64,000 bases of DNA from Nyssa sinensis (Eukaryota > Streptophyta > Magnoliopsida > Cornales > Nyssaceae), in NCBI GenBank assembly GCA_008638375.1, contig CM018041.1, positions 12,082,846 through 12,146,845 of the forward strand. The letters are read 5' to 3'. Made by a program: the position numbers and the translations under genes. Below the pieces are notes generated by a model. It saw only the letters and a list, made by a program, of their open reading frames with translations, did no database searches and was not told the DNA's origin. This document shows, piece by piece, positions 36,714-49,600 of this stretch (position 1 is the stretch's first letter; each line of letters opens with the position of its first letter).

Positions 36714-36745
<32 letters not shown>

Positions 36746-36806
36746 CCATGTTTGTGCAGTCAAAAGTTCAGAACACACACAGACGCAAAAGTTAATATTT
36801 TTCTTA
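33378..36806. other. Intergenic stretch; possible solo LTR at 33634-34545; microsatellites
   Basis: At 33634 'tgttagaaataatgag' could start an LTR. It is followed by 'tgtgtcccacataggatgg' (33861), a block seen in plant LTRs, and a TATA-like 'ctctatataaacat' (34316). No matching end or target duplication was established. A (GGCTGT)5 microsatellite lies at 35149-35178, (GT)n at 36178-36199 and (AT)n at 36523-36552 and 36716-36744. Frames here are low-complexity and not genes. Confidence 0.35.
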
Positions 36807-37017
36807 GGTTTTGTTTGGATAATGATTCAGATAAATTTTTTGAAATTTTTTTTTAAATATATTTCAAGATTTTGTAATTAATTTTTTAAAAATTGTGAAA
36901 ATATATTTGGATATAATAATCTAAATTTTAAAAAATTAAAAAAAATCTATTTTAAAATACGTATCCTATGTTTTAAAATTAAAAAAACTGTTTTTGAAAA
37001 TGTAAACAAACAAAGCC
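36807..37017. mobile_element. Tourist-type (PIF/Harbinger) MITE
   Basis: The 211-bp element runs from GGTTTTGTTTGGAT to a right end that reads GGCTTTGTTTGTTT on the other strand. It is flanked by TTA on both sides (36804-36806 and 37018-37020), the target preference of PIF/Harbinger. It has no coding capacity. Two diverged relatives lie at 31020-31220 and 31945-32125. Confidence 0.75.
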
Positions 37018-37020
37018 TTA

Positions 37021-39059
37021 ATATTTGATAATAATAAGAGATGACTCAAACCACGCCAATTTAGATCAGAAATACAAGGGTGGTAAAAATATAAAAATTA
37101 TAATTTAATGTGGTTTCTTATAAGTATATATTAAAAAAAAAAAAATTTGGAAGGGATAATTTTTAATTTTTTTTAAAAAAAATATTTTATGAAAAAAATC
37201 ACATTTTTAAAAGTTTGAGAGCCATTCACACCTCCGGCCTCTTATGTTTAGCTTCTTACAAAAGTGAGATGAGCGATAAGTAAAAACTTTAAAGTTTTTT
37301 ACAATAACACCTCCTCGTAAAAAAATAAGTTTCAAAGTTCGATTTGACTAGTGCAAGTGCTCGTTTCTTATTTAATTGATATGAATTCAATTCTTCACAC
37401 CAATATAAACACTAAGTAGTAATTAGGCTCTTCGTCCCCATTATTGTGTCAAAAAAAAAAACTGATAGAGGAATAGGGAGAATCCCTTCGAGAAAAATAG
37501 TTGCAGATATATAAGAGTGTATCTACAGTCCCGAGAGTCATGTTTGTGGGTCAACAAGGCCGTCCACCTAATCTTCACAAGTCCAAAGTTTGGACTTCTT
37601 TGTGATTCCATGGGTTGTTTTTGGTCAATATGGCCTGGTTCACCTTACCAAACCAAGCCCACCATGATTTTTCTAGTGATGGGACTAACAACTTCCCAAC
37701 ATTGCTAAAAAAAAAAAAAAATTGCTTGAATTTTCTAGTGATGGGACTAAAGATTAAGTTTTTTTTTATGGATCGGTTATGGGATATCTTACGCGTACCA
37801 GATTAAGTCACATTCTTGTGACAATCAAACCTATCTTTTAAATTCTATCTAAAAAATGATCGGTGTAAAGGAAACTTGAATTCGATAAAAAATAATCATA
37901 TGACCGTGCAACACCGTACCATATTAATCACATGATTTGATGTATTGTTTCATTATTTGAGATTCAAAATTTAAGAAAAATTTGTAATGTCTCACATTAT
38001 GACTCGAATTTTCTAAAATTATTTTACCACTCGGTAAAGAATATGAAATAATCGTTTGCAAAGAATAAATAAGAGGCGAATCCAAGAGGTTGGCAATATT
38101 TTATCCAAAAAAAAAGAAGAAGAAAAAAATGAATTTTGAGAGAACTTAATGTTTTTTGTGTAATGTACTATAATCTTGAAACTAAAAACTAATTAGGTTT
38201 GACTTTAAAATAATTGCAATATCAAAATTAAAAGAAATGACATTGAAATATCAAATTTAAGTTTGTCATGGAATTTTGCTAGGAATGTTCATTGGGTAGG
38301 CCCAATATTGTCTTTTTGGACCAAATTTTTTTAGATGAGCTTAATGTGAATTTTTTTTAAAATTCTAACAATTCTTTTCCATTAATTACATAATTTTCTA
38401 TTATATGTGGATATGAACTTCAATAATTTCTACCAAAAAATAAATAAAAACAAAGAGCTATGGACTGGAGGTGTAGGCAAAGAAGTACTAACAAAAATTT
38501 TGAATTTGGGTTGGGTTCATGCTCATTAAATTGGTCCGAGCTCTCTTGATGGACATAGGGATAAACCTGCAACTTGCTTTGTTTCTGGGCTTGGGCTATC
38601 CTCAACCAAGTCCAAAGCTAGCCTAAGATTTTTATATCATTAAAACAAGAACCTAAAAAATAGGAGCATTATTCACACTTTACTTTTAAGAATAAAGTTG
38701 CTCTACTTAATATAGTAGTCCAAAAGTGCTGCATAAATTGATATGGCTAGACTAAGCAGTTGCTTATCACTCATCTGGTATGATAGACAACCAGTTACAT
38801 CAATTTGGACAATATTTTTGGACTACTATCTTAGATAGAGTTGTATTATTGTTAATTATGATCAGTTTACACCTTTTTTTTAACCCAAAAACTCTATTAA
38901 TTATGTTGTGATTAAAATATCCCTTCATATATATTCAATGTTACTTTGCACAAGTTTCGTAACTATTTTTTGTGAATTGCAAATCTCTTCAAAGAAACTG
39001 TGAGTGCCACGCGAAAAAATTGTCTTTTGTGAAAATTTGCCCAATACATGATAACCATT
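37021..39059. other. AT-rich intergenic stretch
   Basis: No gene is seen. 'ttttctagtgatgggactaa' occurs twice (about 37671 and 37731), a small local duplication. Short frames around 37517-37806 have no family likeness. Confidence 0.45.
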
Positions 39060-39960
39060 GAAGGACCCTTGACAAACAACCTTAATGTGCATGATCAAAG
39101 TTTCCTTTGTGAAATTTTCTTACTCTTTACTTCACTCACTTTATACCTCTAAAATAATATGTAATCGTTCTGGTAAATATGTATGGGGATATATCTGAGA
39201 TCTAAGTCCTTTAACTGTCTTTTCACTTCGTAATGCAATTTCAGAAGGATTTTCTTTGCAGGAAGTACAAGTTTAGTCAATTCAAAGATCATATTGAATG
39301 ATTTGTTACTCTATCAGTTGATAGTCTTAACATGAAGGAGTTTCACGAGAAAATTTAATTTCAGAAAATTCTTACAATTTGGATATAACAGCTGCCTTGC
39401 TTCCTTTAATAAGATATCCAATGCTTCTAACACTTGAAGGAGTTTCACGATAAAATCCAATTTCAAAAAATTTTTACAATCCGAATATAGCAACTGCCTT
39501 GCTTCCCTTAATAAGGGATTCAATGCTTCTGATTCTCCTATATCACTCATGGGACTATAACCGCTAGTCGTAACCCTCTACAAGTCAACTAGCATTTGCA
39601 ACAATCCATTGTAACCAAAATCAACATTTTCACATAAGACATCGTCTTCGTCTTCGTCTTCGTCTTCTTCTTTTTCATCCTTACTCGCTACTCGTACTTT
39701 ATGGTGTTCCCCATGAAATTTTTAACACATCTACTTCTTGTCCATCCTATACTAGAGTAGGTTCTCTATGTCTTCATTTATGTACATATAATCCCTAGTA
39801 CTGCACCTACTACATGGACATCTTATCTTATTACTCCTATCTGCATATGTATAAGTAAACTTAATAAAATCTTTAATCCCTTTCACATATTCGGGAAAAT
39901 GCCTACTTCTTAAGTTCATCCAACTCGTATCCCTTTTTCTCTACCTAACAAAAGTCAAAC
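39060..39960 (-). pseudogene. CACTA (En/Spm) transposase-associated protein relic
   Basis: The minus strand reads SWMNLRSRHFPEYVKGIKDF, then IRCPCSRCSTRDYM and FHGEHH, matching the transposase-associated domain with its CPC..C cluster and terminal H. An acidic KEEDEDEDEDD run follows, then ARQLLYSDCKNFLKL..IVKLLQ, which fits the 'A..LYPGC..FS.LS..V.L.H.K' block, and SNKSFNM and LDLRYIPIHIYQND. Stops and frame changes inactivate it. Only the front part of the transposase is present; the catalytic part is not found here. It continues the CACTA presence seen at 6458-7442, but the two are not shown to be related. Confidence 0.75.
39334..39537 (-). repeat. In-frame 102-bp tandem duplication in the CACTA relic
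   Basis: The units start at 39334 and 39436 with 'gaaggagtttcacga'. The 102-base length is exactly 34 codons, so the minus-strand frame carries the segment EAL..LL.EARQLLY..CKNFLKL twice. In the transposase family this block occurs once. Confidence 0.8.
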
Positions 39961-41881
39961 ACGTTACTCATTATAAATATGAAATATAAATCATAACACT
40001 TCCAACTTATCTCTAAGGATAAGGTGGTCATTTCTCATTCGAGAATGCATAATCTACATTACAATCAGCAGCAACTCAAATGCTTTATTCTATCTCCAAG
40101 AAAATTTTAGCAATATTTCTCAACGGTTCTCTAAGTACACGAAATAGATATATTATCACGCTTAAATATGTACCCAAAAAGCAACAATAGACTGTGTAGA
40201 AATTTTCTTTGAGTGAAATCAAGCATGTGCTACTGCCTGCAATTCAGATTTATGCATTATCAAACTGTTCAACTCTGAACAATTCAAGAATCAGTTTTCA
40301 TACACACAAACCCAATCGTGAATTAATTAAGCGAAAAGACTATTGAGTGCTAAAAATGACTCTCGAACGGAGTTTCAGTTACATGAATACAACTATACAT
40401 TGAGTTGCATAATCGTTTAGTTACAAAGACTACACATGATATCCACTTATTTCTAGTTAAACTAACAACTCAAACTCTTTTTTGATTAAATACAAAACCC
40501 CAATTTTTTTTTAACTTAATTCAAAATTTAAACATTACTTTAATTAAATGCAATACTTAAACACCGTTATGAATTATTATTATTATTATTATTTATAATC
40601 TTAATATCTTTTCAATTTAACCAAGAAAAATGTAACTAACTTGAATTAAACAAATCGTACCAAATTAGGAAATAAGATGACGAACGAGCACCTAGACAAT
40701 AAAGAATAAACTTATCAGTCTCTCTTTATAGATTAAGTATATGAAAATAAGTCATAATATTTATAATCTCTCTTTTACTTTTATAATTGTTTAATTATAA
40801 CTTTATTAAAATAAATTTTAGTTAGCACTATAATATTTATATTCTTAAAAATTACTAGTTCAATAGTTCTAATAATTTAACAATGCAAGATAATATTACT
40901 AGTCCATGCAAGATAATATTACTAGTCCAATACTTCTAATAGTTTATGTATATATATAGTTTAGTGATTTAGAAGACTATGTGGAATCCTAAATTATTGC
41001 ACTTATAGATTTAATCAAACTCTATCAAATGAAAATTATTGATACAACTTTCTAAAATATTTGGAAGAAATAAAAATAATGTGTTCGGTGGTTGTCATAA
41101 ATTTACTCGGATTCTTGATAATTCGTTTACAACCCGAGATGACTTGAAAAATAAAGAATATGTGGGTTTCCCACCATTGCCACGGGGTCCGGGGGCAAAG
41201 CTTTTAAGAATTTTTTTTGACTCATTTTTATTTTTGGGTTCGTTTTGTCTCTTATGTTATAACCCATTTATATAAGATATTATCTTTTAAGTCATGTTTA
41301 GATGGCGGAATAAAAGATTTGGATAAGATAAACGTTATATTATCCCATGTTTGGTGTTTCTATTAGATTAGATATTTATATCCCATGAACTATTTATATC
41401 CTACCTAGGTGAGATATAATTTATTCTAATGGGTGGTTGTATTAGAATTATCCCGTCACACTAGAATAAAAATACAACGCTACGTCATAAAAAAAATTAC
41501 AACACTGCAATATAGAGAGACGAAGACGTCAAAGAGTCAAGTTAAAAAAATCATATATTTTTCTTTTTTTTCATTGTTCAATTTTTTTTTTATATGTTTC
41601 ATATTTTTTAATGTATTTTTTGTATCAATAAATAGACTATTATATATATATTATTTATATATATATAATATTAGTACTTATATATAATATATTGTTACTA
41701 TTTATATATATATATACACACACACACACACATGTATATAATCATCGATTTAAATAATTCTTAGTAATACGTATCATGATTTTTTTTTGAGTTACCTCGA
41801 AAGTGGGAAACTATTATATTTTGAATGATGTTTGTGATGTTGCTCTTTCTTTATTAGAGGGGCCTCCCATCATTCACTACC
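39961..41881. other. AT-rich intergenic stretch
   Basis: No supported gene. 'cccatgtttggtgtttctat' and 'attatcccgtcac' around 41345-41460 suggest a degraded MITE, without clear ends. Microsatellites (TA and CA) lie at 41640-41735. Confidence 0.4.
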
Positions 41882-44261
41882 TGTCAAGAACTTAGGATCA
41901 AAGGGTCACCGGGTAGGCTCCGGTAGTAGCCGCTTCGATGATAAAATCAATAAATAAAAAGAGACTCTAATTGAAAAGAATAATTGAACATAAATTAAAA
42001 GCGTACCTTAGGGCTTTATTTATATCCTGAAGATCTCCTAAGTTGAATAAGATTTGGAGTCATAAAAGTAGGGATTTGAAGATATCCGGAAGATAGTAGT
42101 TACTATATCGAACTCTGTTTCCTTATTCTGAGGTTGGTAGGATATAGAAGGCGGTGACAAGTTCGGGACCCCTTCTTGTAGATACTCTACAACCCTAGCT
42201 CTAGAAGGCAAGGCTGGAGGTTTTGCACCATTCTGAACAAATCATATTGGAGCCCTATGTGCCTGTCTAATCTGGATAGTAGAGTCTTTCTTGACCTGTA
42301 CATGGAAGAGTTCTACAAATACACATGTCACGTTTTGGTTAGATTTGTTACATTATGGCGTATAAGCTACTCCCCCCTCCCCTGAGCCTCAGTTTTGTGG
42401 GACCCGTGTAAAGTTGAGGTTAGGGTTTCTGAAGGGTCACACGCAATTTCATTAATGCGCCATTTCGTATTTCGAGAAACAATCATTGATGAGACAATTA
42501 CAACCTCATCATTACGTTAGCCGTCGATTGAACGATCGAGGTCATTATTAGACAACCGTCGGTTGGGATTTCGGAGCCATAAATGTCGATCTTGGGTGGT
42601 CTTATAAATAGACGAAACCCCTCAACAAGAATCTTTTACGAACTCTCCATCGTTCTAAATTGAAATTGAAGCAAGAGAAGATCCCACATGAGGTTTTCGA
42701 TGTACCAAAAAACTTCTCTGACACCTAGTCTCCAGTTTTCGATCAATTAGTGACAACTCTTGTCATTTCCTTTTTTTTACTCTTTCCTTTGTCGTTATTC
42801 TTCTTCTACCTTACCCTTTTTGCAAATATGTCATCCTCGGATGCTCATTCTAGTAATGGGGAGGAAGATAGGCAAATCGCAGAAGTAAGTACTCAAGAGG
42901 CACTCCCTATATTGGGTGAAGAAATGGATAGTGCCTCTGGTAACAGTTCGGGAGTGCTCCTTCTTGAGGTGCACCTTGAATCTAGGGATAGGGAGGTCGG
43001 CTCATCGAGTTGGCCTTATAGAAGAGAGGAGGGTAAGATTGTTATGACCGAGGGCATGCTAGATGCCTTCATAATAAATTTTGACTTTTCTCATAACGTG
43101 TTCTGTAAGATCCCAAGGGCAATAGATCGCCTATCGAATATCGAGAGAGGGGAAACCTGCGCTTACCTCGAATGGTTTGAGGTCAGCGTACGCTTCCTTT
43201 TTCCACCTTCTTGTAAATGAGTTCTTTAGTTGGTTTAAAATCTATTCTGCCGAGTTGAACATCAACAACTGGAGGCAACTAATGGCCTTCTTAGTCTTAG
43301 GTCACCAGAACAACGTTGAAGTAGATATAGACCTTGTTAGAAGTAACATGGACATGAAATTCCTGAATTCAGAGGGGATATACTATATGTCCTTTCACAA
43401 AAGGCTCAAACCATTGACCTCAGTACCCACTTCCAACAAAATATGAAAAAAGTGGTACTTCTTTGTCAATAGAGGCTGGGAACATGAAGACTTTGAGAAT
43501 CGGACCAACTTCTTCCCTTGGCACACCAGTTTTAAGGGTGAACCTGCAGAACTTTGACTTCCAATATAAGTATTGTAACCTCATTCCAATCTTGACTGAT
43601 GTTTTTTTGAATTTCTATTGTCACAGATAAGAAGGCTTAGAGGAGGTCAACTTTCACTCCTGACCTTTAAGAATGGTACATGAGACTTCTTCATCTGCTA
43701 GACTATCTTCACAACCGCATCCTCACAATCCAAAACTTCATGGACGCTGGATTAGCTAAAGATAAGTCGGAGGTGTTAAAGAAGACGATCCTTACGAGTT
43801 GGACGCCCGAAGCTAAGAAGGTTAGGGGCATCGAGCCCTTTAGTTCTAACTCCTCCTTAGAAGAAGAGGAGGATTGAAGTAGGAAAGACAGAGGTGAGGG
43901 CTTTCAGCTCTTTCGAGCGCATGGTCTTTGAGGAGTTGGCCCTGCCAGTTGCTCGTACTTCTTCGTCAATGGAGGTTAGGAACATGAAGACTTTGAGAAT
44001 CGGACCAGCTTCTTCCCTCGGCACACCGGTTTTAAGGGTGAACCTACAGAACTTTGGCTTTCAACATGAGTATTGTAACATCATTCCAATCTTGACTAAC
44101 ATTTTTCTGAATTTCTATTGTCACAGATAAGAAGGCTTGGAAGATGTCAACTTTCACTCCCGAGCTTCAAGAACAGTACATGAGACTTCTTCATCCGCAA
44201 GACCATCCTCACGACCGCATCTTCACACTCCAAAACTTCATGGACCCCGAATTGGCTAAAT
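41882..44261 (+). mobile_element. Gypsy-type retrotransposon front end with gag-like pseudogene
   Basis: The segment starts TGTCAAGAACTTAGG. It has LTR-like features: a TATA-like 'cttataaatagac' at 42601 and a following 'caacaagaatcttttacg'. Downstream, frames give MSSSDAHSSNGEED and an acidic stretch (42828 on), then after a frameshift EFFSWFKIYSAELNINNWRQ and LVLGHQNNVEVD, then WYFFVNRGWEHEDF. These resemble the N-terminal domain of plant 'putative gypsy type transposon' proteins (FF..Y...L.PN.WR, then a W(Y)FF..R..). No protease, RT or integrase follows before 44261. Exact LTR limits were not found. Confidence 0.5.
43456..44260. repeat. 500-bp offset duplication within the Gypsy-type segment
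   Basis: 'tacttctttgtcaat' at 43456 recurs at 43956 as 'tacttcttcgtcaat'. The following ~300 bases stay aligned through 'gaacatgaagactttgag', 'ttctattgtcacagataaga' and 'ccaaaacttcatgga', ending near 44260. Divergence is low to moderate. Confidence 0.8.
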
Positions 44262-46070
44262 CACATTTTGTTCCATATTTTACATTTTATTAATTATAAA
44301 AATCCCAGGTCTTTACATACATATATATAATCTATAACAATATCACAAAATTTTGGAAAAAGTAACAATCTCACAAATATATATATATATATATATATAT
44401 ACATACACATATAGCAAATGAACAGATCAACAAATCCATTACAATGAAACAATCTATCAAATAACATTCTCACATATATTATTGCCAACGCCATCTTTCT
44501 AGATTTTTCATCTAAATTGTGGAAACAAAGTAAATATAGCAAACCTTTAACTAAAACCATACTTTTAACCCTAAGTCTAAAATCGTTTCATAATTTTTTT
44601 AATCTCATAAATTGTCTACCAAATTCTCACAAATAATTTCATATACACATATACATATATATGTGTGTATGTGTGTGTGTGTGCGTGCATGCAACCAAAA
44701 CAATCATCAAAATCCCTAAAAATCATATACCCTATTTTTGTGATGTTTGTTTGAGAAAAATGGAAAGAGAGAAGTAGAGAGGAAAAGGAAGCATAGACAC
44801 AAAGAACATATGGAAAGAAGAGAAATCACCACTATTGCCTACATTAATGACTCACTAACAATCATCACCATCTTATCCATAATGAGCTTGTGATTGAAGA
44901 GTGAGGCATCCTCGATTGTGACATCTCTTTTCTAGGGACTGCTAGGGTTTTCTTGACCTTTTTTTTTCTTCAATTTCTTTCAACTTTGTAACTTCATTCT
45001 TTGGTTTCTTCAAGAGCTTTCATCCTTGGCTTGTTATTTCCATTGCATTAGTGTGTGACTGGAAAGAACTGATCAATTTGGGTAGAGTTTGAGTAAAAGT
45101 TTTGTATGTTTTGCTATGAGGGTATAATAGTTAATTCATTTAAGTTGGCATTTTGACTCAAGAAAACTTATAAAAAATGAAGGATACTTTTGTAATTTTG
45201 CATTCACCGTTAATGGCATTGCCTTTACACTCCTGATAGAAGTGCACAATGTAATTTCAGAAATTTTGAGAAAAATATCTGCAATTATTAGAAATCTAAA
45301 AAGAGGTCAGTGTAATTTACTCTATTATTTACAAAGAATAATGTTACATGTCCTCAATTCTTATATTAAAATTTCTATATCAAATGACATGGTAATATAT
45401 TATTGATAAAATGTTTATAATATATGTAAAGTATTCTAATGATCTTGTATCACATTATTTGAAATGTAAAATTTAGTATCCAAATTTGAAACAAAAAGTA
45501 TTTGTATTTTACAAAACGTGTAAGAATATGTTTAGTGAAAATTAGTTTGGAGTTGGTTTTTTTTTTACTTTTAAAAACAAAAATGAATATAAAAATGTTT
45601 TAAAAGTTTTACATAACAACTAACTATACTTTCAGAAGTTGTTTATACAAACATAAATACAGGTTAGATGAAAAAAATTTCCAAAAAAGCCTTTAGCAAG
45701 GTGAAAGAAAAAGTACAAAAGGATGAGTAAATTATATTAACCTTCTTTATTTTTGTTGATAGTTATCATACTATTTTTATTATTTAATTATACTGATTTT
45801 TCAGTAATATAATAATTTATCGATTATCATAAATTTCATCTAAAATAACGGATTATTATTAATTGACATATGTTGTTGATGTCAATATGTTGATTTTTTA
45901 AAATTACCAGTTTTTTATGATAATTTTACTGTTCTGACAAAAAATTAATAATTAAATCAAAATAAATTTGCAAGATTACTATAATTGTTAAGTCATAATT
46001 TCTTACCAGAATGGAGAGTGAAATTAGTTAAATAAGGGAAACATTATTAGTGTAATTACCATTTTTTTTT
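44262..46070. other. AT-rich intergenic stretch upstream of the PWR homolog
   Basis: There are (TA)n at 44380-44401 and a TG-rich microsatellite at 44664-44690. No gene or element with defined ends was recognised. Confidence 0.5.
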
Positions 46071-46600
46071 TTAAAATGAGAGAATTGCAGAAGGGAAAGA
46101 AGCAAAGCACAGAGAGAGGGACGCGAAAGAAGAATAAATTATGGTTTAATGTGCCTTTGCGATACATTGCAACTCTCTCTCTCTCTCTCTCTCTCTCGCT
46201 CGCTTTCTTTTCTCTCTCTTGGTTCTCTTTGTCCCTTTATCGACTCACGTTCTCCCCCTCTCGCTCCAGTATCGATAGTTTTTTCACAGAGAAGAGAGAA
46301 ACTCCAAATGAAGATCAGAACTGACGGATGGTTATTGTGCTTCTTCGCCTTCAAACCCTAACCCGTCTAGGGCACACAAGGCTTTCCCCTTAAAAGTCAT
46401 TGGACTGTTGTGCTTGATTTGGTACTGGAACCCTAGAAATTTGCAGTACTTGCTTTTGTTGTTCTGTTTTTGTTCGTTGTTCGGTGTTTTTTGGGCGATG
46501 CGAAATTCTAGATTTTGATGGTGTGGCATTCGTGTTGATTGGTGAGGTCTGTGTGTGTGTGGCTGGCTTTGTGCCTCATGCTATAGAGTGGTAGTTTTTC
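46071..46600 (+). promoter_or_regulatory. Probable leader of the PWR homolog with (CT)n tract and upstream reading frames
   Basis: A (CT)n tract at 46171-46198 resembles the pyrimidine patches common in plant promoters and leaders. Between it and the main ATG are short frames: 46308-46361 (17 codons plus stop), 46498-46518, 46518-46538 (overlapping the stop of the former as TGATG) and 46578-46586 (ATG CTA TAG). If this region is transcribed they would precede the main start and could dampen translation. The transcription start is not visible from sequence. Confidence 0.45.
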
Positions 46601-49600
46601 ATGCCGCCGGAGCCATTGCCTTGGGATCGGAAGGACTTCTTCAAGGACAGGAAGCATGAGAGGTCGTCGGAGTCCTTAGGGCCCGTGTCAAGATGGAGAG
46701 AGGCTTCTCATCACGGATCGTCTTCGCGCGAGTTCGCCCGCTGGGGATCGGCAGAGTTCCGCAGCAGACCTCTGGGTGAGTTTTGAAATCTCTCTAGCTT
46801 GAACATTTCTTCATCTGTTGTTCCCAAATCTAGGATTTTATTCACCATGGTGATGTGAGGGCTACGGCCTCTTCTTATATACGTAATCAAATAAAACAAC
46901 AATGTTCTAAAAAAATTGAATTCTTCTTTTGCTTGCTCTTCTCTTTTTCTCTAGCAATTGGAGCGGATCTGATCGGCTCTTTGTGAATTTTTTTATTGGG
47001 TATTGATTTGTTTTTAATGATTATAGTCTAGATCTGATATTTTCTTGCTCGCAATTAAGATTATTTTTTGAGATTTGGACCATTATTTTCGTGGGGGAAT
47101 TATTTTTTAAATTTAATTTCTGGGAGGATATTCGTTGCTTGTGTTGATTTTTCTCTTTTTTTCTTTCTTTCTTTCTTCTTCTTCTTTTTTTTTTTTGTTC
47201 TGTTTGAATGTTTTCTGCTAAAGGTCATGGTAAGCAGGGTGGTTGGCACCTTTCTTCTGAGGAATCCAGTCATGGGTTCTTCTCTTCTCGCTCAAACGAG
47301 AAGATTCCGGAAGATGAGAGCTGCAGACTATCTGTGTCTCGTGGAGATGGAAAGTGCAGCAGGAATAGCAGGGAAAATCGGGGGTCCTCTAGCCAGAAGG
47401 ATTGGAAGGGTCACTCCTGGGAATCTGGTGTGTCACCAAATGGTTTAAGCAGGCCGCATGACGTGAGCGATCGGAGGTTAGTTGATGATACGGTAGCGTA
47501 CAACTCTCACACTCATTCTGACTTTGTAAACACTTGGGATCAACTTCACTTCAAAGACCAGCATGATAAGTCCGGTGGTGTCAATGGCTTGGGCACATGC
47601 CAGAGATTTGAGAGCGAGAATACGCTGGGCTTGATTGATTGGAAGCCTGTTAAATGGACCCGTTCTGGGAGCTTGTCCTCGCGGGGTTCTGGTTTCAGCC
47701 ATTCAAGTAGCTCAAAGAGCATTGGCGTGGATTCCAATGAAGCCAAGGCTGAGATACAATACAGGAATGTGACGCCCGTACAGTCCCCTTCAGGTGATGC
47801 TGTTACCTGTGCGACATCTGCTGCTCCTGCTGAAGAGATGAGTTCGCAGAAGAAGCCACGCCTTGGATGGGGTGAGGGACTGGCGAAGTATGAGAAGAAG
47901 AAAGTTGAAGGCCCTGATGATGGTTCAGCCAAAAATGGTACAGTCACTTGTGGTAGTGCAGAACTCATTCATTCTCTTGCCTCAAACATGGCTGATAAAA
48001 GCCCCAGAGTTACATTTTTTTTAGACTGTGCATCTCCTGCTACTCCCTCCTCAGTTGCTTGCAGTTCCTCGCCAGGTAAAATGCCGAGTTTTACACACAC
48101 ACACACACATATTTGTATGATGTTAACTAATTTAATGTGCATATTTGGAGGCCTGACAACATTTACAAATTTTTATAAATTCCAGTTTTGCTTATATTGA
48201 AGTAAATTGGACTTGTATCATTAAATATTAGTAGAACTATACTGTGATATATTTTATAATTACAAGAATTCTGAACAACCAACTATAGAATCAATTTGTG
48301 TGATCACTCTGTAGTATTTATTCAAACTGTCTGTTTATATGTTGTTCCAATAACCGTGATTGGGTGGGTTTGAGTGCATGACTAGAACTTGAAAAAAAGT
48401 TTATGCTAGCCCATCTGCATCCAATGCAGTAATGTTCTTCTAAATAAAACTTGGTTAAGAATATTAATCTCATTATTATGAAGAAAAGACATATTCAGTG
48501 CTGTAAATTTCTTTAATTATAACAGAGTGCAATCAGGTTTTGCCAAGTTCTGATTCAATATCATTAGGATAGAGATTGATATGATTTTACTGCTCCTTCG
48601 TTGATCTCTTCTCCACTATGGTTCCTCAGTGCTTGCCACCCTTCATGATAAAAACTCTCTTCCGTTCCTCTTGAATTAAATGATGTTTTGTACAAAAATT
48701 ATATTAAGTCATTCATGTTTAATTTGTGGACTCTCCCTCAGAGATAGGAGGATGGTTGTTCAGCTTGAAGATGTAGATTATATGCTTCCAAACTGGGATA
48801 ATTTACACACCAATTTTAATTTAATTTTTGACATGGTGACTAGCCTTTAGGGGAGTTTCAAAAAAGGAAAAAGTGTACAAATGAACTATTTGGTTGGGGG
48901 TAAAATATGGATAGAATGTTTGTAATTCACCAATTAAGATGATTTTTACTGGTGTTGATTTGGCAAGTATGATTGATTATTAAGCAATTGGTTTAATGTG
49001 ATATTACTAGTGAATTTCTATCTCCTATACTTGAATTGTCGTAAGTTATCTACTTATCGGAAAAAGAAAAAACTGTTGTAAAGTTATCAACTTCCTGGCG
49101 ATTTGTTACTCATTGTGGAAGTGGCTAAAGAATGATACATAATCATTTAAAGACTTAAATCCATGGTGCCGGTTGTCGGGGAAAAGAACAATAATAAATC
49201 AAAAGAGTTCAATTACCTCTTTTATAGTTTGCTTTTCATTTTTTGTTCTTGCATTTTATGATATTTTCTTATATTAATTTATTGATATACTTTTATGTTT
49301 ATTATTTCAGAATGTGATAAATACACATTTTGATTATTCATATTTTCTTCTATAATAAGGGAGTTCGTTAGGCTCTGTTTTAGGGTAAATCCATCCTGAA
49401 AGAAGGTATCAGTCATCTTTACAATTATCCGTAATTTCCATTATAATTTCAAAGCATTTAGAAACTGAAATTTATTTCAAATCCACGTGAGGGCCAAAAA
49501 CTAGTCCCAAAAATTGCTCAATATTTTGGCATTGAAGGAACTGTCTTAAACTAAACTTCCCATGACTAAGAGGCTGTTATTAAAAACGGATTAGGCTGGG

